Of a DNA stretch of 64,000 bases, positions 1 through 11,660 are shown piece by piece. The DNA comes from Thunnus maccoyii (Eukaryota; Chordata; Actinopteri; Scombriformes; Scombridae). The stretch covers positions 27,796,699-27,860,698 of the forward strand of contig NC_056550.1 of the NCBI RefSeq assembly GCF_910596095.1, given 5' to 3'. A model generated the notes under the pieces. That model worked only from the letters and a program-made list of their open reading frames with translations, did not search any database and was not told where the DNA came from. The translations under genes were made by a program, and so were the position numbers. Within the stretch, counting starts at the first letter, position 1; each line of letters begins with the position of its first letter.

Positions 1-425
1 CTTTGATTTTTGCTGAAATATTGGATCATTTGAACATTTATTGAAATGAAAGCATGTGAGAAGTTTAGAGGGAAAAATCACTATTTGGTGGAGCTGTTAA
101 CAACTCATAGACATGTGAAATGTGACCCCGACTACACACTGCTTTTTGTAAGACGTCAAAAGCTCAAAAAGGTTGGAAACCACTGGTTTCATCTTTAACA
201 ATGTGTTGTATTTTAAAAGCTTGTTATATTATCCATTGTGTCAAATCTTCATCTGAAAAGTAACTAAAGCTGTCAAATAAATGTAGTGGAGTAGAAAGTA
301 CAATATTTCCCTCTGAAATGTAGAAAGTAGCATCACATGGAAATACTCAAGTACCTAAAATTGTACTTAACTACAGTAATTGAGTAAATATACTGTAGAG
401 TAATTATATTTTAACACTGACCGAA
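1..425 (-). mobile_element. Dispersed 'CAGTGGTGGAAAGTAAC' element, truncated by the window start
   Basis: Reverse-oriented copy of the element seen whole at 25309 and 41036. It shares the tract for 'aacaatgtgttgtattttaaaa', the plus-strand 'gttggaaaccactgg' and the 'tactcaagtac' end. It appears to lie within or next to the tlcd3b gene downstream of exon 2. Confidence 0.75.
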
Positions 426-786
426 ACTTAACAAAATATTTGAAATCTGTATGAAAGCATAAATGCATGAACAAGACAACAAAATGCTCGAATGTAATAT
501 TTGAACTGTTTTTATTGCATTCATTTATATCTCATCACTGTCTATCTTTGTGTATTTTTTGATGCTTTTTTCTTTCCTTAAAATAACACATTTGGATTAT
601 GGTTTAATAGTTATGAAGTTTTTCTGTAGCATTAACAACAACTGCTCCCAGAGTTCCTGGCTGCTTGTTCACTGTGTCTGTGGCGTGATTTGATAAACAA
701 ATGTGGCGCTCAGACCATAAACTCCTCCCTGCTTTGACTGGGAAATGAAGGAGCTGACAGAGGAAACCTGGGATTTACTCAAACAA

Positions 787-811
787 CCCCCCCCCCCCCC
801 CCCCCCCCCCC
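787..811. repeat. Poly(C) run
   Basis: About 25 consecutive C bases, prone to length error in sequencing. It lies in the tlcd3b region, low side of exon 2. Confidence 0.9.
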
Positions 812-1599
812 GTCATCATTCACTCTTCATCATTTCACTTCCCATCATCCTCAGCGAGCAGGATTAGTGATCTCTGCGACCGTCTTACAGAGACTGAAAT
901 AGCTCCTCTGCTGCTGCGAGGCTCAGATTGTTAATTAGATTACAGACTCAAACAGAAGTCTGGTTTAAACACAGACCAGTGCGTATGAACATCACTATTT
1001 CTTGTTTTCAGGGCTCAAAAATTTACAAAAGATGCCACCAAGAACACTGATATTAACTTAAAATTGGTTATTTTTCTCCAACTTTGACTTTTAGTTGTAT
1101 TATCCCAAAAAGATTTAAGTGTCAAGTCAGGAAAAAGATTTCAGTTGTTTATTTATCTCAGAGTCTCTTTATATTGTCTGTTTTTATGTGTAATTTGGCT
1201 GCTTTTAGGGTGTTAGGATGAAGCTCTGGATCTATATATCTACCTATTTGCAGGTATTTTGAAGGCCTGAACAGCAAACATGATCAGATATTTTATTATT
1301 TAAAAAATGAACTCTCTCCAGTTTTGCTGATTTTTATGCTTTTGTATCATTTGAAGGCCTCTGACTCACAACTTTCTTAAAAGCCTCGGGATAAATAAAG
1401 CCATTGTTTTCAGCTACAACAGTGACATTTCTCTAACGCTGCAGTTTTGGAGATGAAGACAACAATGGTCACAATAAGCCAAAAAGAAAACAAAAGGAGA
1501 AAGAGAAGAAAAACAGGGAGACGGGATGAAAGAAGAAGGGATGTCAGGAAACATTAGAAAAGAAGGAGCAGATGTAAGAAGACGTTATTTAGTTCTCAC

Positions 1600-4500
1600 T
1601 TGTCCTCTATGACGTCCCTGCAAGACGAGGCGATGACACATCCGGCTGACGAGGCCATGACAGCCTGGACCGACGACACCAGACTGAGGGGACGGAAAGT
1701 ATGATGGTCAACAAAACTCTCTGACATATTTAGTGACATAAAAAAATATTGTTTTTATAGTTTTCGGCCAACAGCATGGCTCTAAGGATGGAAATGTCAC
1801 TGTGGTCCAGACTGAAACATCTTAAAAACTGTTTGATGAATTAACATGAAATTTTCTCCTCAGGATAAACTGTAATAACTTAAGTGATCCTGACTTTCAA
1901 TCTAACGCCACCATCAAGACAAAATTTAAAATTGTCCAACACCAAACATGTCAAATTATACAGCTGTTTGATTACAGAGTCGGTCGTGTAAAGATTAAAA
2001 CACTTTGCACTGACAATACAACACAATATTCATTCAATTTGGGTTTAATTAGACAGAACGTTGGTCTTTAGCTGATATGAGGAATCCATGTTTTCTGGTT
2101 TTCAGACACTTCCTGACGTATTATTAAGTGCTGAGTCAGATATATCAGAGATTTAAGAAAAATCTGAGTTTCCTCGTCTCCCATAAGAACGACTTTGTGA
2201 GAAAGTGAGATGTTTTATATCAGGATAAACCTTTTTTCGAGGTAGTCCCAAACAAATAAACACAAAACAAATGAAAACAACACAACAATAAAAAGACAAA
2301 CAAAAGAAACATCAAACTTTCTTATGAAAAACTCTTTGTGAAACTGACATTTTTGCTCTGTGTGAGTATTTGGACACCTGCTCATTATAGATAGTTTTAT
2401 TTTGGTTTTTCTTCTTTGTAAAACAGTTTTTCGTCAAACTACATACAGCAGGGGTCAGCAAGTAGGTTCAACCATGGGCCTGTACTGGTACTTTTGACAG
2501 TACCAGTAGAACGTTTGGACCTTCTCATTCAAAGGTTTTTCTTTATTTTTACTAGTTTCTACATTGTAGAACAAAACTGAAGACATCAAAACTATAAAAT
2601 AACACACATGGAACCATGTAGTAAACAAAAAAAGTGGCCTTATTCCACTACTGCAGTAATTCATATTATGACAAGAACCGCTCAGCTAAGAGAAACAACG
2701 ACATCATAACTTTAGGGGGGCGGCTGCGGCTCAGGAGGTAGAGCGGGTCGTCCACTAATCGGAAGATTGGCGGTTCGATTCCCGGCTACTCCAGTCCACA
2801 TGCCAATGTGTCCTTGGGCAAGATACTTAACCCCAAATGTGTATGTGTATGAATGTGTGTGAATGGTTAGTTTCCTCTGATGGGCAGGTTGGGACCTTGC
2901 ATGGTAGCCCCTGTACCCATTCAGCATATGAATGTGTGTGAATGGATGAATGTGATTCGTAGTGTAAAAGCGGTTTGAGTGGTGACTAGAAAGGCGCTAT
3001 ACAAGTACAGTCCATTTACCATTTAAGACATGAAGGTCAGTCAATCCAGAACATTCCAAGAACTTTGAAGGTTTCTTCAAGCGCTGGCGCAAAAACCATC
3101 GAACGCTCTGATGAAACTGGCTCTGATGAGGACCAATCAGGACAGGAAGGCCAAGAGTTCCTCTGCTGCAGAGGACAAGTACATTACAGCAGCTCAGATC
3201 AATGTTTCCCAGAGTTCAAGCAGAGGAGACTGTGTGAATCAGCCTTCATGGTCGAACTGCTGCAGAGAAACTACAACTGAAGGAGACCAGTAAGAAGTAG
3301 AGAAACAGCAGGAGTAGACATCAGACCAGCGGAAATCTGTGGAAGTTCATCCTGCAACGACACGCCATCCCATCAGGACAGAGACCCAAACACACCTGCA
3401 GGCTCTTTAAGGTCTGACCAGGAAGCAGAGTGATGAAGCGCTGTATCACATGACCTCCACAGTCACCTGACCTAAACCCAGCTAAGATGGTTCGTGATGA
3501 AGGAAAAGCAGCCAACAAGTGCTCAGCATGTGTGAGAACTCCTTCAACACTGTCGGAAAACTATTTAATGAAGCTGGTTCAGAAATCGCTGACAGTGAGC
3601 AGAACTGCCAAAGCAACCAGTTAGTTTAGTTTACGACATGATTCCATGTGTGTTATTTTATAGTTTTGATGTTTTCGGTTTACAGAAAAACCCCTGAATG
3701 AGAAGCTGTGTTCAGACTTTTGACTGGTGCAGTTATGTGTTTTATTTATTTATTTAAATTAATTTAAGAATAAAATAGAGTTATAACTGTTCAGACTGTA
3801 TCTGAGGGCAGATGTCATGTTTCACTTTAGTAAGTTACAACTTACTAAACTTCTTTATTGACACACGATGGTTGATTCAAAGTTCTGTTGTTGTTTCAAA
3901 AAAAAAAAAAGAAAAGAAAAGGCATCAACACACAAATTCTGTTCGACTTCCACATATTTGTCAAAAATAAATCTGTTCTGGTCCAACAGGCTGAAGTTGT
4001 GGAATTAAAACAGTGTTAGAATTCACTCATTAAAATGTATTTTCATGCACTGTCTTCACTGGGATTTACATGAGGTGGTAATTGGTGTCTGCTGTGGATT
4101 TGTGACGTAAGATATGAAAATCAAACTTCAGCTGTCGTCCGGAGGCCAAATATTTTTACAAGAGGGCCGGATTTGGCACGCGGGCCGCTATTTGCCTACC
4201 ACTGACATTAATGTCTGTGGTTTGCTGCAGTGATTTGTTTTTCTCTGTAACATGAACGTCAATCGCTGGAAGTTATTTACATGTCGTATTATTGTGTGTC
4301 ACGACTGTCCACGACTGGAACATTTAAAATGTGTTAGTTTCTCTCAGTTGGTGCAAACCTCAAATGAAAATCTCAAAAAATTGAAAAATCTAGTTTTAAG
4401 TTTTAGTGAATAATCTTTCTGTGATTATAACAGTAAAAATCTGTCGTCATTTCATCTGAAAGTTTAATTGACCCCGAGTCAGCAGGCTGTAATATTCCAC

Positions 4501-4880
4501 ATTAACTTTATTATTATTATTATTATCACCCCAGAGGGAAATCAGTTTGCAGAGTGTGCAGAAAACTCTACATGCACAATAAATACACACATATACAATC
4601 ATGTTTATGCAGATTGTGTTTCTATTCATCATAAAAACCTGCTCAAACATGCATATTCTGGGAATAAAAGCAGGTCTCTTCAAGTTAAATAATGATATTT
4701 TATGAGGCTTTTTCATTACAGTTTTGTTAAGTCTCTCATTAAATGTAAGTGTGAGTCTTACCGTGCAGACACGGTGGCAGCGTCTCCTTCCCTCCATCCC
4801 ATCATGTGTTTCAGAGCCTGTTTGGACATCAGGAAGAGTCCCGGGAAGAAGACGGAGCCGGCAGCCAGGAGGGCCAACAT
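1600..4880 (-). CDS. tlcd3b: TLC domain-containing protein 3B-like (FAM57B type), exons 1-2 of a gene continuing off the window
   Basis: Two coding exons are visible. Exon 1 (4880-4762) starts with ATG, encodes MLALLAAGSVFFPGLF and continues through VSA, ending in a GTAAGA donor. Exon 2 (1683-1600) follows a ccctcag acceptor, reads RLVSSVQAVMASSAG and ends at GTGAGA. The phases match (CG + T = Arg40), giving the first 67 residues, which include a hydrophobic N-terminal membrane segment. The segment VSARLVSSVQA resembles TLCD3B (FAM57B) more than TLCD3A as I remember them. Family members are multi-pass ER/Golgi TLC proteins linked to ceramide metabolism. No later exon (the HWL... region) was recognised between 1 and 1599, so the rest must lie beyond the window start. 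The neighbouring maz and cdipt favour the 3B paralogue. Confidence 0.82.
2497..3732 (+). mobile_element. Decayed Tc1/mariner-like transposon with internally deleted transposase
   Basis: The left terminus ACAGTACCAGTAGAACG... with 'acatggaaccatgtagt' (about 2612-2632) is mirrored at the right by 'gattccatgtgtgttatt' (3641) and '...cttttgactggtgcagt'. Between them are recognisable Tc1 transposase stretches, for example around 3060-3290 (helix-turn-helix region; the reading frame encodes SSAGAKTIERSDETGSDEDQ-type decay) and 3440-3560 (end of the catalytic domain). The central catalytic part is deleted near 3345 and stops occur, so it is non-functional. Confidence 0.8.
2715..3021 (+). mobile_element. 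tRNA-derived SINE (AFC/ROn-1-like) inserted in the Tc1 copy
   Basis: The 5' head contains pol III boxes: an A-box-like GGCTCAGGAGGTAGAG and a B box GGTTCGATTCC. The body has 'tgtccttgggcaagatactt', and the 3' end 'gtgtgaatggatgaatgtga ... gcgctatacaagtacagtcc' is typical of percomorph SINEs. A short TTTA repeat flanks it (2711-2714 and 3022-3025), interrupting a Tc1 sequence that would otherwise be continuous. Confidence 0.85.
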
Positions 4881-5321
4881 GGCTCCTGGTTCCTGTTGGG
4901 TTTGTTTGTGATGTGTTTGTTTTTGCTCTTTGTGAATGTGAGTGTTAACTGAGGACAGGTGTCCAGGAGCTCAGAGAGGAGGATCAGCTGGGCGGAGCGT
5001 CCTGCTGCCACCTGTCAGAGGAGGCGTGGTCAGCAGAGGTGGAAGATCCTTCATTTTAATCCCCCCCCTCTACTCAGAAAACATCTTCTTCTTCTTGGAT
5101 AGTTGTTCTCTGTGCAAAGCGATCATGAAGTAAAAATAGAAAAGACTCCTGCATTTAAAATACTACTTAGAAGATAAGTTCTGGTAATTTTCTATATTTT
5201 TCTTCATGTTTGGATCCAAACCAACAATGAACTGATCTACTAACAAGTATCGTGTGCGTATCAAAGCCTGATATATCTTATTAAAAACACGTCAGCGAGT
5301 CACAGCGCTGCACTGGGTGAC

Positions 5322-5760
5322 GTGTTCCTTCATCATGAAGAGTTTGGTCACGTTAGTTTGTTTAGAAACGGCGAAATTTGTCAAAATCAGAAAGTATTCA
5401 GACGTCACTTTTTGCACAATTTATGTAGTAGATTTAATTTTAAATTGATAAAATTGCTATTTTTGTCCAACAATCTACACTTAATAACCCATAATGACAA
5501 ACTGAAAACATGTTTTTAGAATTTTTTTTGCAAATTTATAAAAAAAAAAAAAATCAATAACTGGAATAAAGTGTGAAAAAAGTGAATCTGAATCCTTTCT
5601 GACTCAAGTTTAAATCTGTTTTCAGTTTTTGGACTTTTTCTCTAATCTTTAATTTTTGGTGAAATATTGAATCATTTGAACATTTATTGAAATGAAACCA
5701 TGTGAGAAGTTTAGAGGGAAAATGTCTCACCTTATGACATATACAGTGTTTTCCTAATAA
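5322..5760. mobile_element. Transposon fragments: Tc1-end-like tract plus dispersed-element piece
   Basis: The part around 5460-5580 ('cacttaataacccataatgacaaactgaaaac' type wording followed by poly-A-rich sequence) resembles the end of a fish DNA transposon. 5600-5735 repeats the minus-oriented internal segment of the 25309/41036 element ('catttgaacatttattgaaatgaaa'). Neither is complete. Confidence 0.45.
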
Positions 5761-7530
5761 TTTACTAATAATTTCGAGGAAGGTTCCTTTAAAAGGCATT
5801 TAGTTTAAAAGTAATTACAGGACGGTTTTAATTGGAGCAAATAACCCAGAGGGTCAGTGCACATCAGCTGAACATGCAAAAATGTAAAATTTATGTAAAT
5901 TTAACAAAATTTACAATAAAAAAATAAAAGAAAGAAAAATGTATGACTGAGTTTAAATGGAGAGGTAATTCAAAATAAGCTAAAATTTTATCTGTAATAA
6001 GCAAATTTCATAGTTCTTTCCATATAATTAACAGAAAATTACAGACTCGTAAAGCAAATTACTAAAAGAAAGCAAATACGATGAAGGGTTGTATCATCAA
6101 ATCACTTCATTATAATATTAAAATGTATTTTCAACAATTCAGTCACTTTTTTCAACTACAAATTTGTTTTTAAATCCTTTTATAATCATAAAGTTGCATA
6201 TTTTATCCATTAATTTCTACATTTCTTAAGTTTTATTACTGGATTACAGATTTATCAATTGATAAATTGATTAAAACTTGTATTTTTGTTAATTGTTCAA
6301 CTACTTTGAGTGACACAAATCAGCTGCAAATAAAGTTTAAAATCTAAATGTTCAAGCAGCAAAAAAATGTGAATTTTCAAGTAAAACAGGTAAGAAAAGA
6401 ACTGAGTGATGATGAATATTATCCAGTGTCCATTTATTTATTTATCATTCACTACTTTAACTCTAAACATTTTTTTTTTAAGAAATTCAAGTATTTGTTG
6501 GGAACACAAGTCAAAAAACAAACAAAACTTTTTGCTAAAACGAAGACAAAACATCAGTTTAAAACATTAGTTTCATATTTATAATAATAATAATAAACAC
6601 ATCAAGTTTCTTTTCATATAAGAAAACGAGTCTAATCTCTATAGATGACCAGCCGTCTGTCTGTCTGCTCCACACAGACTCCACTTCAACGTCTATTGGC
6701 AAAAAACGGAACAGACGAGAGCTCTAAACGCACTCATCAGCTCTTCTCTGAGCGGAGCGCCGGGGAGGGAAGGACCGAACACAGGCCATCGAGTTTAAAA
6801 ACTGTTCCTAACCTGGAAGGACCTCTACTAAACACAACAACAGAAACAAAAAGAAAGAAAAGAAGAAAGTCCAGAGGGGAGAAGCTGTGATAAATTGTTC
6901 CCTAAATTAGTCAATTTGTGCCTCAAATTAAACATTTTCTGGTTTTAGTTTCTTCAATGTGATGATTTTCTGCTTTTCTTTGTTTTATATCATCGTAAAC
7001 TGAATATATTTGCATTTTGGACTGTTGGTTAAACAAAATAACACCTTAGAAAACATCAACTTGGACTCTGGAAAACTCATTTTTCATGATTTTCTGATTA
7101 AAAATATTAATCGGTTTTGAAAATATTTAGTTGCTGGGTCCTAGTTTCACATTTCAGACCCTCAAATTAATAATTTCTGCAGGTTAACGATGCACTTTCA
7201 TCCTGCGATGTGAAAAAAATATTACATAACGTTGTGTTGATTAAATGTGCCAAAAAATCTCCAAGATCAAAACGTTAAATCCAGGAACTATAGTGGGAAT
7301 GTGAGGTCAACGTACAAGAACTAATTAAGTAATTAATCTTTTTTTTTTTTGTAATTTGAGGACACAAATTACACCAGTAAGTTTATCTCAAGTAACAACA
7401 TTTCATTTATATTTAAAAAAAAACAAAACATTGCCACTTTAAAACCTCCATAAATGTAACATATAAACTGATCAGTGCAGGAATTCGGCTTCTCAGTTTT
7501 TCTACTTTCAGGGAACAATTTATCAAAATC

Positions 7531-7820
7531 AGAGCTGCAACGGTTAGTCGATTAATTAATTAGTCGACTGGCAGAAAATTAAATCAGCAACAATTTTGAT
7601 ACGTTTTAATTCTCTTAAGCAAAAAAATGGCAAAAATGTGTGTATATTTCCTAGTTTTCTACGACATTATACTGAATATCTTTGGACTGTTATCTGGACA
7701 AAACAAGACATTTGTAGACATCAGCTTGGACTCTGAGAACACGTCAGAACAATTTTCTGACATTTTATAGACCAAACGATTAATCGACAGTGAAGATGCT
7801 CGTTTAGTTGCAGCTCTAAT
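7531..7820. mobile_element. Small palindromic-ended MITE, 'GAGCTGCAAC...GATTAATCGA' family
   Basis: Begins 'agagctgcaacggttagtcgattaatta' and ends 'cgattaatcgacagtg...gttgcagctctaa', an inverted pair. The core matches other copies in the window ('ctttggactgttatctggacaaaacaagacattt'). Confidence 0.7.
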
Positions 7821-8777
7821 TGAATCGTTTTCCCGCCGCTGGGGCTTTGTAAAAAATCTAATTAGATCACAACAAACAAAAACAAAACTCTAATAAAATC
7901 ACTTCCTAAGATGAATTAAATAAAATTACCACAAAATGTACGTTTGTGTCATTGTTGACAAACTCAACCATTGCACAGCATTCAAACTCAAATGCTCTCC
8001 ATGGGATAATAAATATACACATGCAGATATACAAGTCAGGTACTCCGACAGTCTCCGTGCTCACAGAGACTCGCTGTGTGTTCCTGTAGAAGAGGAGCTG
8101 AGGTTTCAGGGGTTAAGAATCAGGAAACTGTGAGGAGGGACCAGCGAGGAGGGACGGCCCCTCGTGACGCCCGGCGGCTCCGCAGCCCCGCCTGCTGGAG
8201 GTTCAGGTGATGCACAAAAAAAAACAAACAAACAAAAAAACAAAAAAAAAACAAAAACAAAACTTTGACCACAGCTTCTCAACCTTTCAAACACGTGATC
8301 CAGGAACTGAGCAGCCACAGGAACTCAACCAGGAACTACAAGTCCCTTCAGTGTGTTTGAGCTTCCACCAAAACCTCGTTAATATTTTAACTAAATAAAC
8401 CAAAAGCGGACTAAAAAAGCAACAGCGGTTTGGTGGTTAGAGGCAGATTTTAGCACATGATGAGAAACTTTTCTTGATGTTTGAGTGTTTCTGTGGCCAG
8501 CGTCCGGCACCGTCGGCTCTGGTCGACTCTTACTGTAAAAGTTCCTGAGATCCTAAAAAGGTTCCTGGCAAAGTTCCTGCAGTCAAAAAGGGCCAAAAGG
8601 GGGGATCTGCTAAACAAACTCAGTTTAAAAAAAAAAGGACCAAGCTGACAGTTTCACATGTTTCACTGCATTAACTACACATCTGTATGTGTAACAATCT
8701 GTAAGTCATCAGCTGACAGTTATTTTTAAGATGATCTCCTGCGTCCTCGTTGGCTGCTGTTCATTTCTAAGAACATT

Positions 8778-8990
8778 AGAGCTGCAGAAAATTAATTGGA
8801 GAATCTTTTCTTAGTATTTCTTGAGCAGAAATAATTTAGCTGGTTGCAGCAAAAATGTCATGATTTAAATATTTTCGGTGTCAAACATGACATGTTTTAG
8901 ATGGTTGACCTGACAAAACAAAACCTCTGAATACACGTCGATGAGCTGGAACACGTCGTAACAGACGGTATCGTCAGAGACTGTAAACTT
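8778..8990. mobile_element. Partial copy of the GAGCTGCA MITE family
   Basis: Starts 'agagctgcagaaaattaatt' and carries a diverged core 'gttgacctgacaaaacaaaacctc'. No clear right end. Confidence 0.5.
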
Positions 8991-9305
8991 GCTGCAGATG
9001 TTTTGTGATTTCAGAAAAAATGCTGAACATTTCTAATAAAAACAAACAAAAGCAAATTCTCACTTCAAATGTTTGTTTTTTATGCCAAAGAGAGTGAAAG
9101 TGACGTCCCAGAGACTGAGCACACTGCCTATGATCTGACTGTAATGTTGCATTTTTGATCCGCTTACTGCTGACAGTGTGCAGACTTCTGCATTTTGCAT
9201 GATTTCATTTTCCTACACACCTGTCTACCAGGTGAGAATTACACAACACACTTATTTAACATCAATGTTCACCTACTGCTCTGAGTCTTATGTTGATTTT
9301 CTAAA

Positions 9306-9900
9306 AACATAATTGTAGCACTTTTATACAACTGACAATCAGGGACAAATTGAGTGTCCTTGAATGTTTACCATGCGAGGCAGCTGGATTCACGAGAATC
9401 CATCTCGTCAGGGTTCAAGTTAACCAACATCGGTTCGGACCAATCAGCGTCCTGTGAGGAACTAACGGCGGCGGTTCAGGTGAGAGATGCTTCATCCAAT
9501 CACCTGCCTTCCCTTTTCCAAACAGTTTCCATGGACGACTTCTTGGATGGTTCTGTGTAACAAACCATCCGGTGCGTCAGGTTGCTTGAACGCACCACAA
9601 AATAAAGATGCTGACAGTGAAGCTGAGACAATTACTCGATGGACAGAAGATTAACAATTATCAATTGTAGCACTTATACGAATTACAATCAGGGACAAAT
9701 TGAGTGTTCTTGAATGTTTACCATGCGAAGTTCAAGTTAACCAACAGTAGTTGGGACCTAATGGCGTCCTGTGAGGAACAAACCATCCGGCGCGTCAGGT
9801 TGCTTGAACGCACCACAGCCGAGAAAATTTTCCAACAGTTTCTGGGTTTGACAAAATAAAAGACGCTGACAGTGAAGCTGAAACAATTATCAATCAATCA
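9306..9900 (+). repeat. Imperfect tandem duplication of about 200-340 bp
   Basis: 9315-9630 and 9667-9885 share 'acaatcagggacaaattgagtg', 'cttgaatgtttaccatgcga', 'gttcaagttaaccaac', 'gcgtcctgtgagga' and 'gcgtcaggttgcttgaacgcaccaca', in the same order. The second copy lacks an internal stretch (about 9470-9560 of the first). A short ORF in copy one is not conserved in copy two. Confidence 0.85.
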
Positions 9901-10024
9901 TCAATTGTTTTATGGTCATTTTTAAATAAAAAATGGCAAAAATTCTCTGGTTCCAAATGTGTTTATTTGCTGGTCATTAACTGAAGCTCTTTGGGTTTTT
10001 AGTCCCACAAAATGAACTATTTTA

Positions 10025-10262
10025 ACCCTCCTGTTGTCCTCGGGTCAAATTTGACCCGTTTTCATATGTTTTTATATCAGATATATGGATTTCTTTCATC
10101 TAATTGCCTGAAAATCACATGGATACTTTGCAAGTAAAAGTAATGATCACTACTTTCATTGAATTTTGAGTTTTATTAAAATTTATAGCATCTGTGGACT
10201 TTTGTCCTCCCGGGTCAAAATTGACCCGAGAGGACAAAAGTCCACAGACAACAGGAGGCTTA
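10025..10262. mobile_element. Short inverted-repeat element, CCTCCTGTTGTC termini
   Basis: The left end CCTCCTGTTGTCCTCGGGTC continues into a TTGACCCG palindrome. The right side has GGGTCAAAATTGACCCGAG, then GACAACAGGAGG, its inverse. TTAA directly precedes the left end (tttTTAACCC), compatible with a piggyBac-like MITE. The right TTAA is not intact. Confidence 0.75.
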
Positions 10263-11486
10263 CGATTTTAACTTGAGTGTTTTTTTGTTGTTGTTTTTTT
10301 TTAGACAAAATTAGTAAATCAATTATAAAAAATAATGTCTAGTTGCAGCCATAGTTTCTAGTTTAAAGGATCATCAATCTGCAGGAAGTTTCAAGTCTCT
10401 TGCTTCCAGGATGGTTTGGTAAACTGTAAAGTTTGTAGTTAAGGCGTAAAACATGCGAAGCCACCAGTGTGGTCACTTAACATTTTACTAAGTGTAAATG
10501 ATGCTAATTAGCTTGACTACAGCATTAAAATGTTTGACTTTATCTGCCAGTTTGCCGCCACAGAGAGCCGACACTCTTGACGTGTCGATTCGGACTCTGT
10601 TATTTACTGATTTTAGCTGAGTCATCGTCCTGATGATACAAACCAAGATCAATACTGATGCATCCTTATTTATATATATATGTATGTAGGTTTATACAGT
10701 TCATAGTCTACAAATTGGACACCTGAGCCTTAAACTGAACAGGAACCAAAACAACAAACCAAAGAAAAGTAACAGACAAATAAACCAAAAAACAAAAACA
10801 AAAAAAAAAAAACAGCAGCATTTCACCGACAACATCCCGTTCTCTCAAACCCCTCACGCTGATTCTGAGCTGCGGGGGGGTGAGAGACGAGGAGCGAGCA
10901 CGAGGTAAAAGAAGTCAATGAATCTGGAGGAATGACGTTAAAGTTGCAGTACGTTACGGGAGGGTTTCAGTTTATAGATATGCACATGTCCCGCGTGCAC
11001 CCCCGGAGTCCTCAGCCTTCAGTTCGGTTTGTTTTTTTTTTTTTGACCCTCCTCCAGGGTTTGAGGTAACCAAGACCGCCACGGACGCACAGAGGGCTCG
11101 CTTTCAACACAAATCATTAGGTGGAGACACACACACACACTCTTCAACAAACACTCAATAAATTAAGAAATTTAAAAACAAACAAAACAAAAAAACAAAA
11201 AAAAAACACACCGTCACTTCCTCTTTCTCTCTCCGCTGGTGGGACAAAAAAGTCGAGGCCGAGGAGGTCAGCAGGAAAATAAAAACACTCGGGGAATTTT
11301 TTTTTTGGGGGGGCGAGAACACGAGATGTGTTTGAAACGGGAAGAAAAAAGCTGCCAAATATTTGTGGTTTTGGCATCTTTCCTTCTCTGCTGAACACCA
11401 TTTCATGACGACTTGAACACTGACATTTCCTGTCAAATTTCAAAAAAAAAAAAAAAAAGTTTTGTGAATGACGGCTTTCTTTACTG

Positions 11487-11660
11487 GTTAAACTGGTCGT
11501 GTCTAGATGGTAGTCTGGGAAGACCCGCCTTCCTTACTCCCTGCCTCTGGTTGGCTAGTACTCGTTGCCTTCATTGGTTAGGTCGGTTAGGTTTCAGGCA
11601 TGAGGAGTGAGGTGGTTGTCGCCCGAATCTAAAGGTTACCATCTAGACACGGCCCATTAA
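11487..11660. mobile_element. MITE with CGTGTCTAGATGGTA inverted repeats flanked by TTAA
   Basis: The left arm GGTCGTGTCTAGATGGTA (about 11495-11512) and right arm TACCATCTAGACACGGCC (11637-11654) are inverse with one mismatch in 18. TTAA lies close to both outer ends (11488-11491 and 11657-11660). About 170 bp in total, with no coding capacity. Confidence 0.75.

Larger units (their letters stand above)
2449..4204. mobile_element. hAT-like element acting as host of a nested Tc1 and SINE
   Basis: The left end CAGGGGTCAGCAA (2449) and right end TTGCCTACCACTG (4204) are imperfect inverted repeats of the kind found on non-autonomous fish hAT elements. The inner flanks carry a matching 'gggcc' rich subterminal stretch (about 2475 and 4164-4187). 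It lies in intron 1 of the tlcd3b gene. Target duplication is not convincing, which suggests age. Confidence 0.55.

Noticed and set aside
2712-2800. A tRNA gene, because A- and B-box motifs are present
   Set aside because: The tRNA-like head continues into a SINE body with the usual 3' end and flanking TTTA. It is a retroposon, not a functional tRNA gene.
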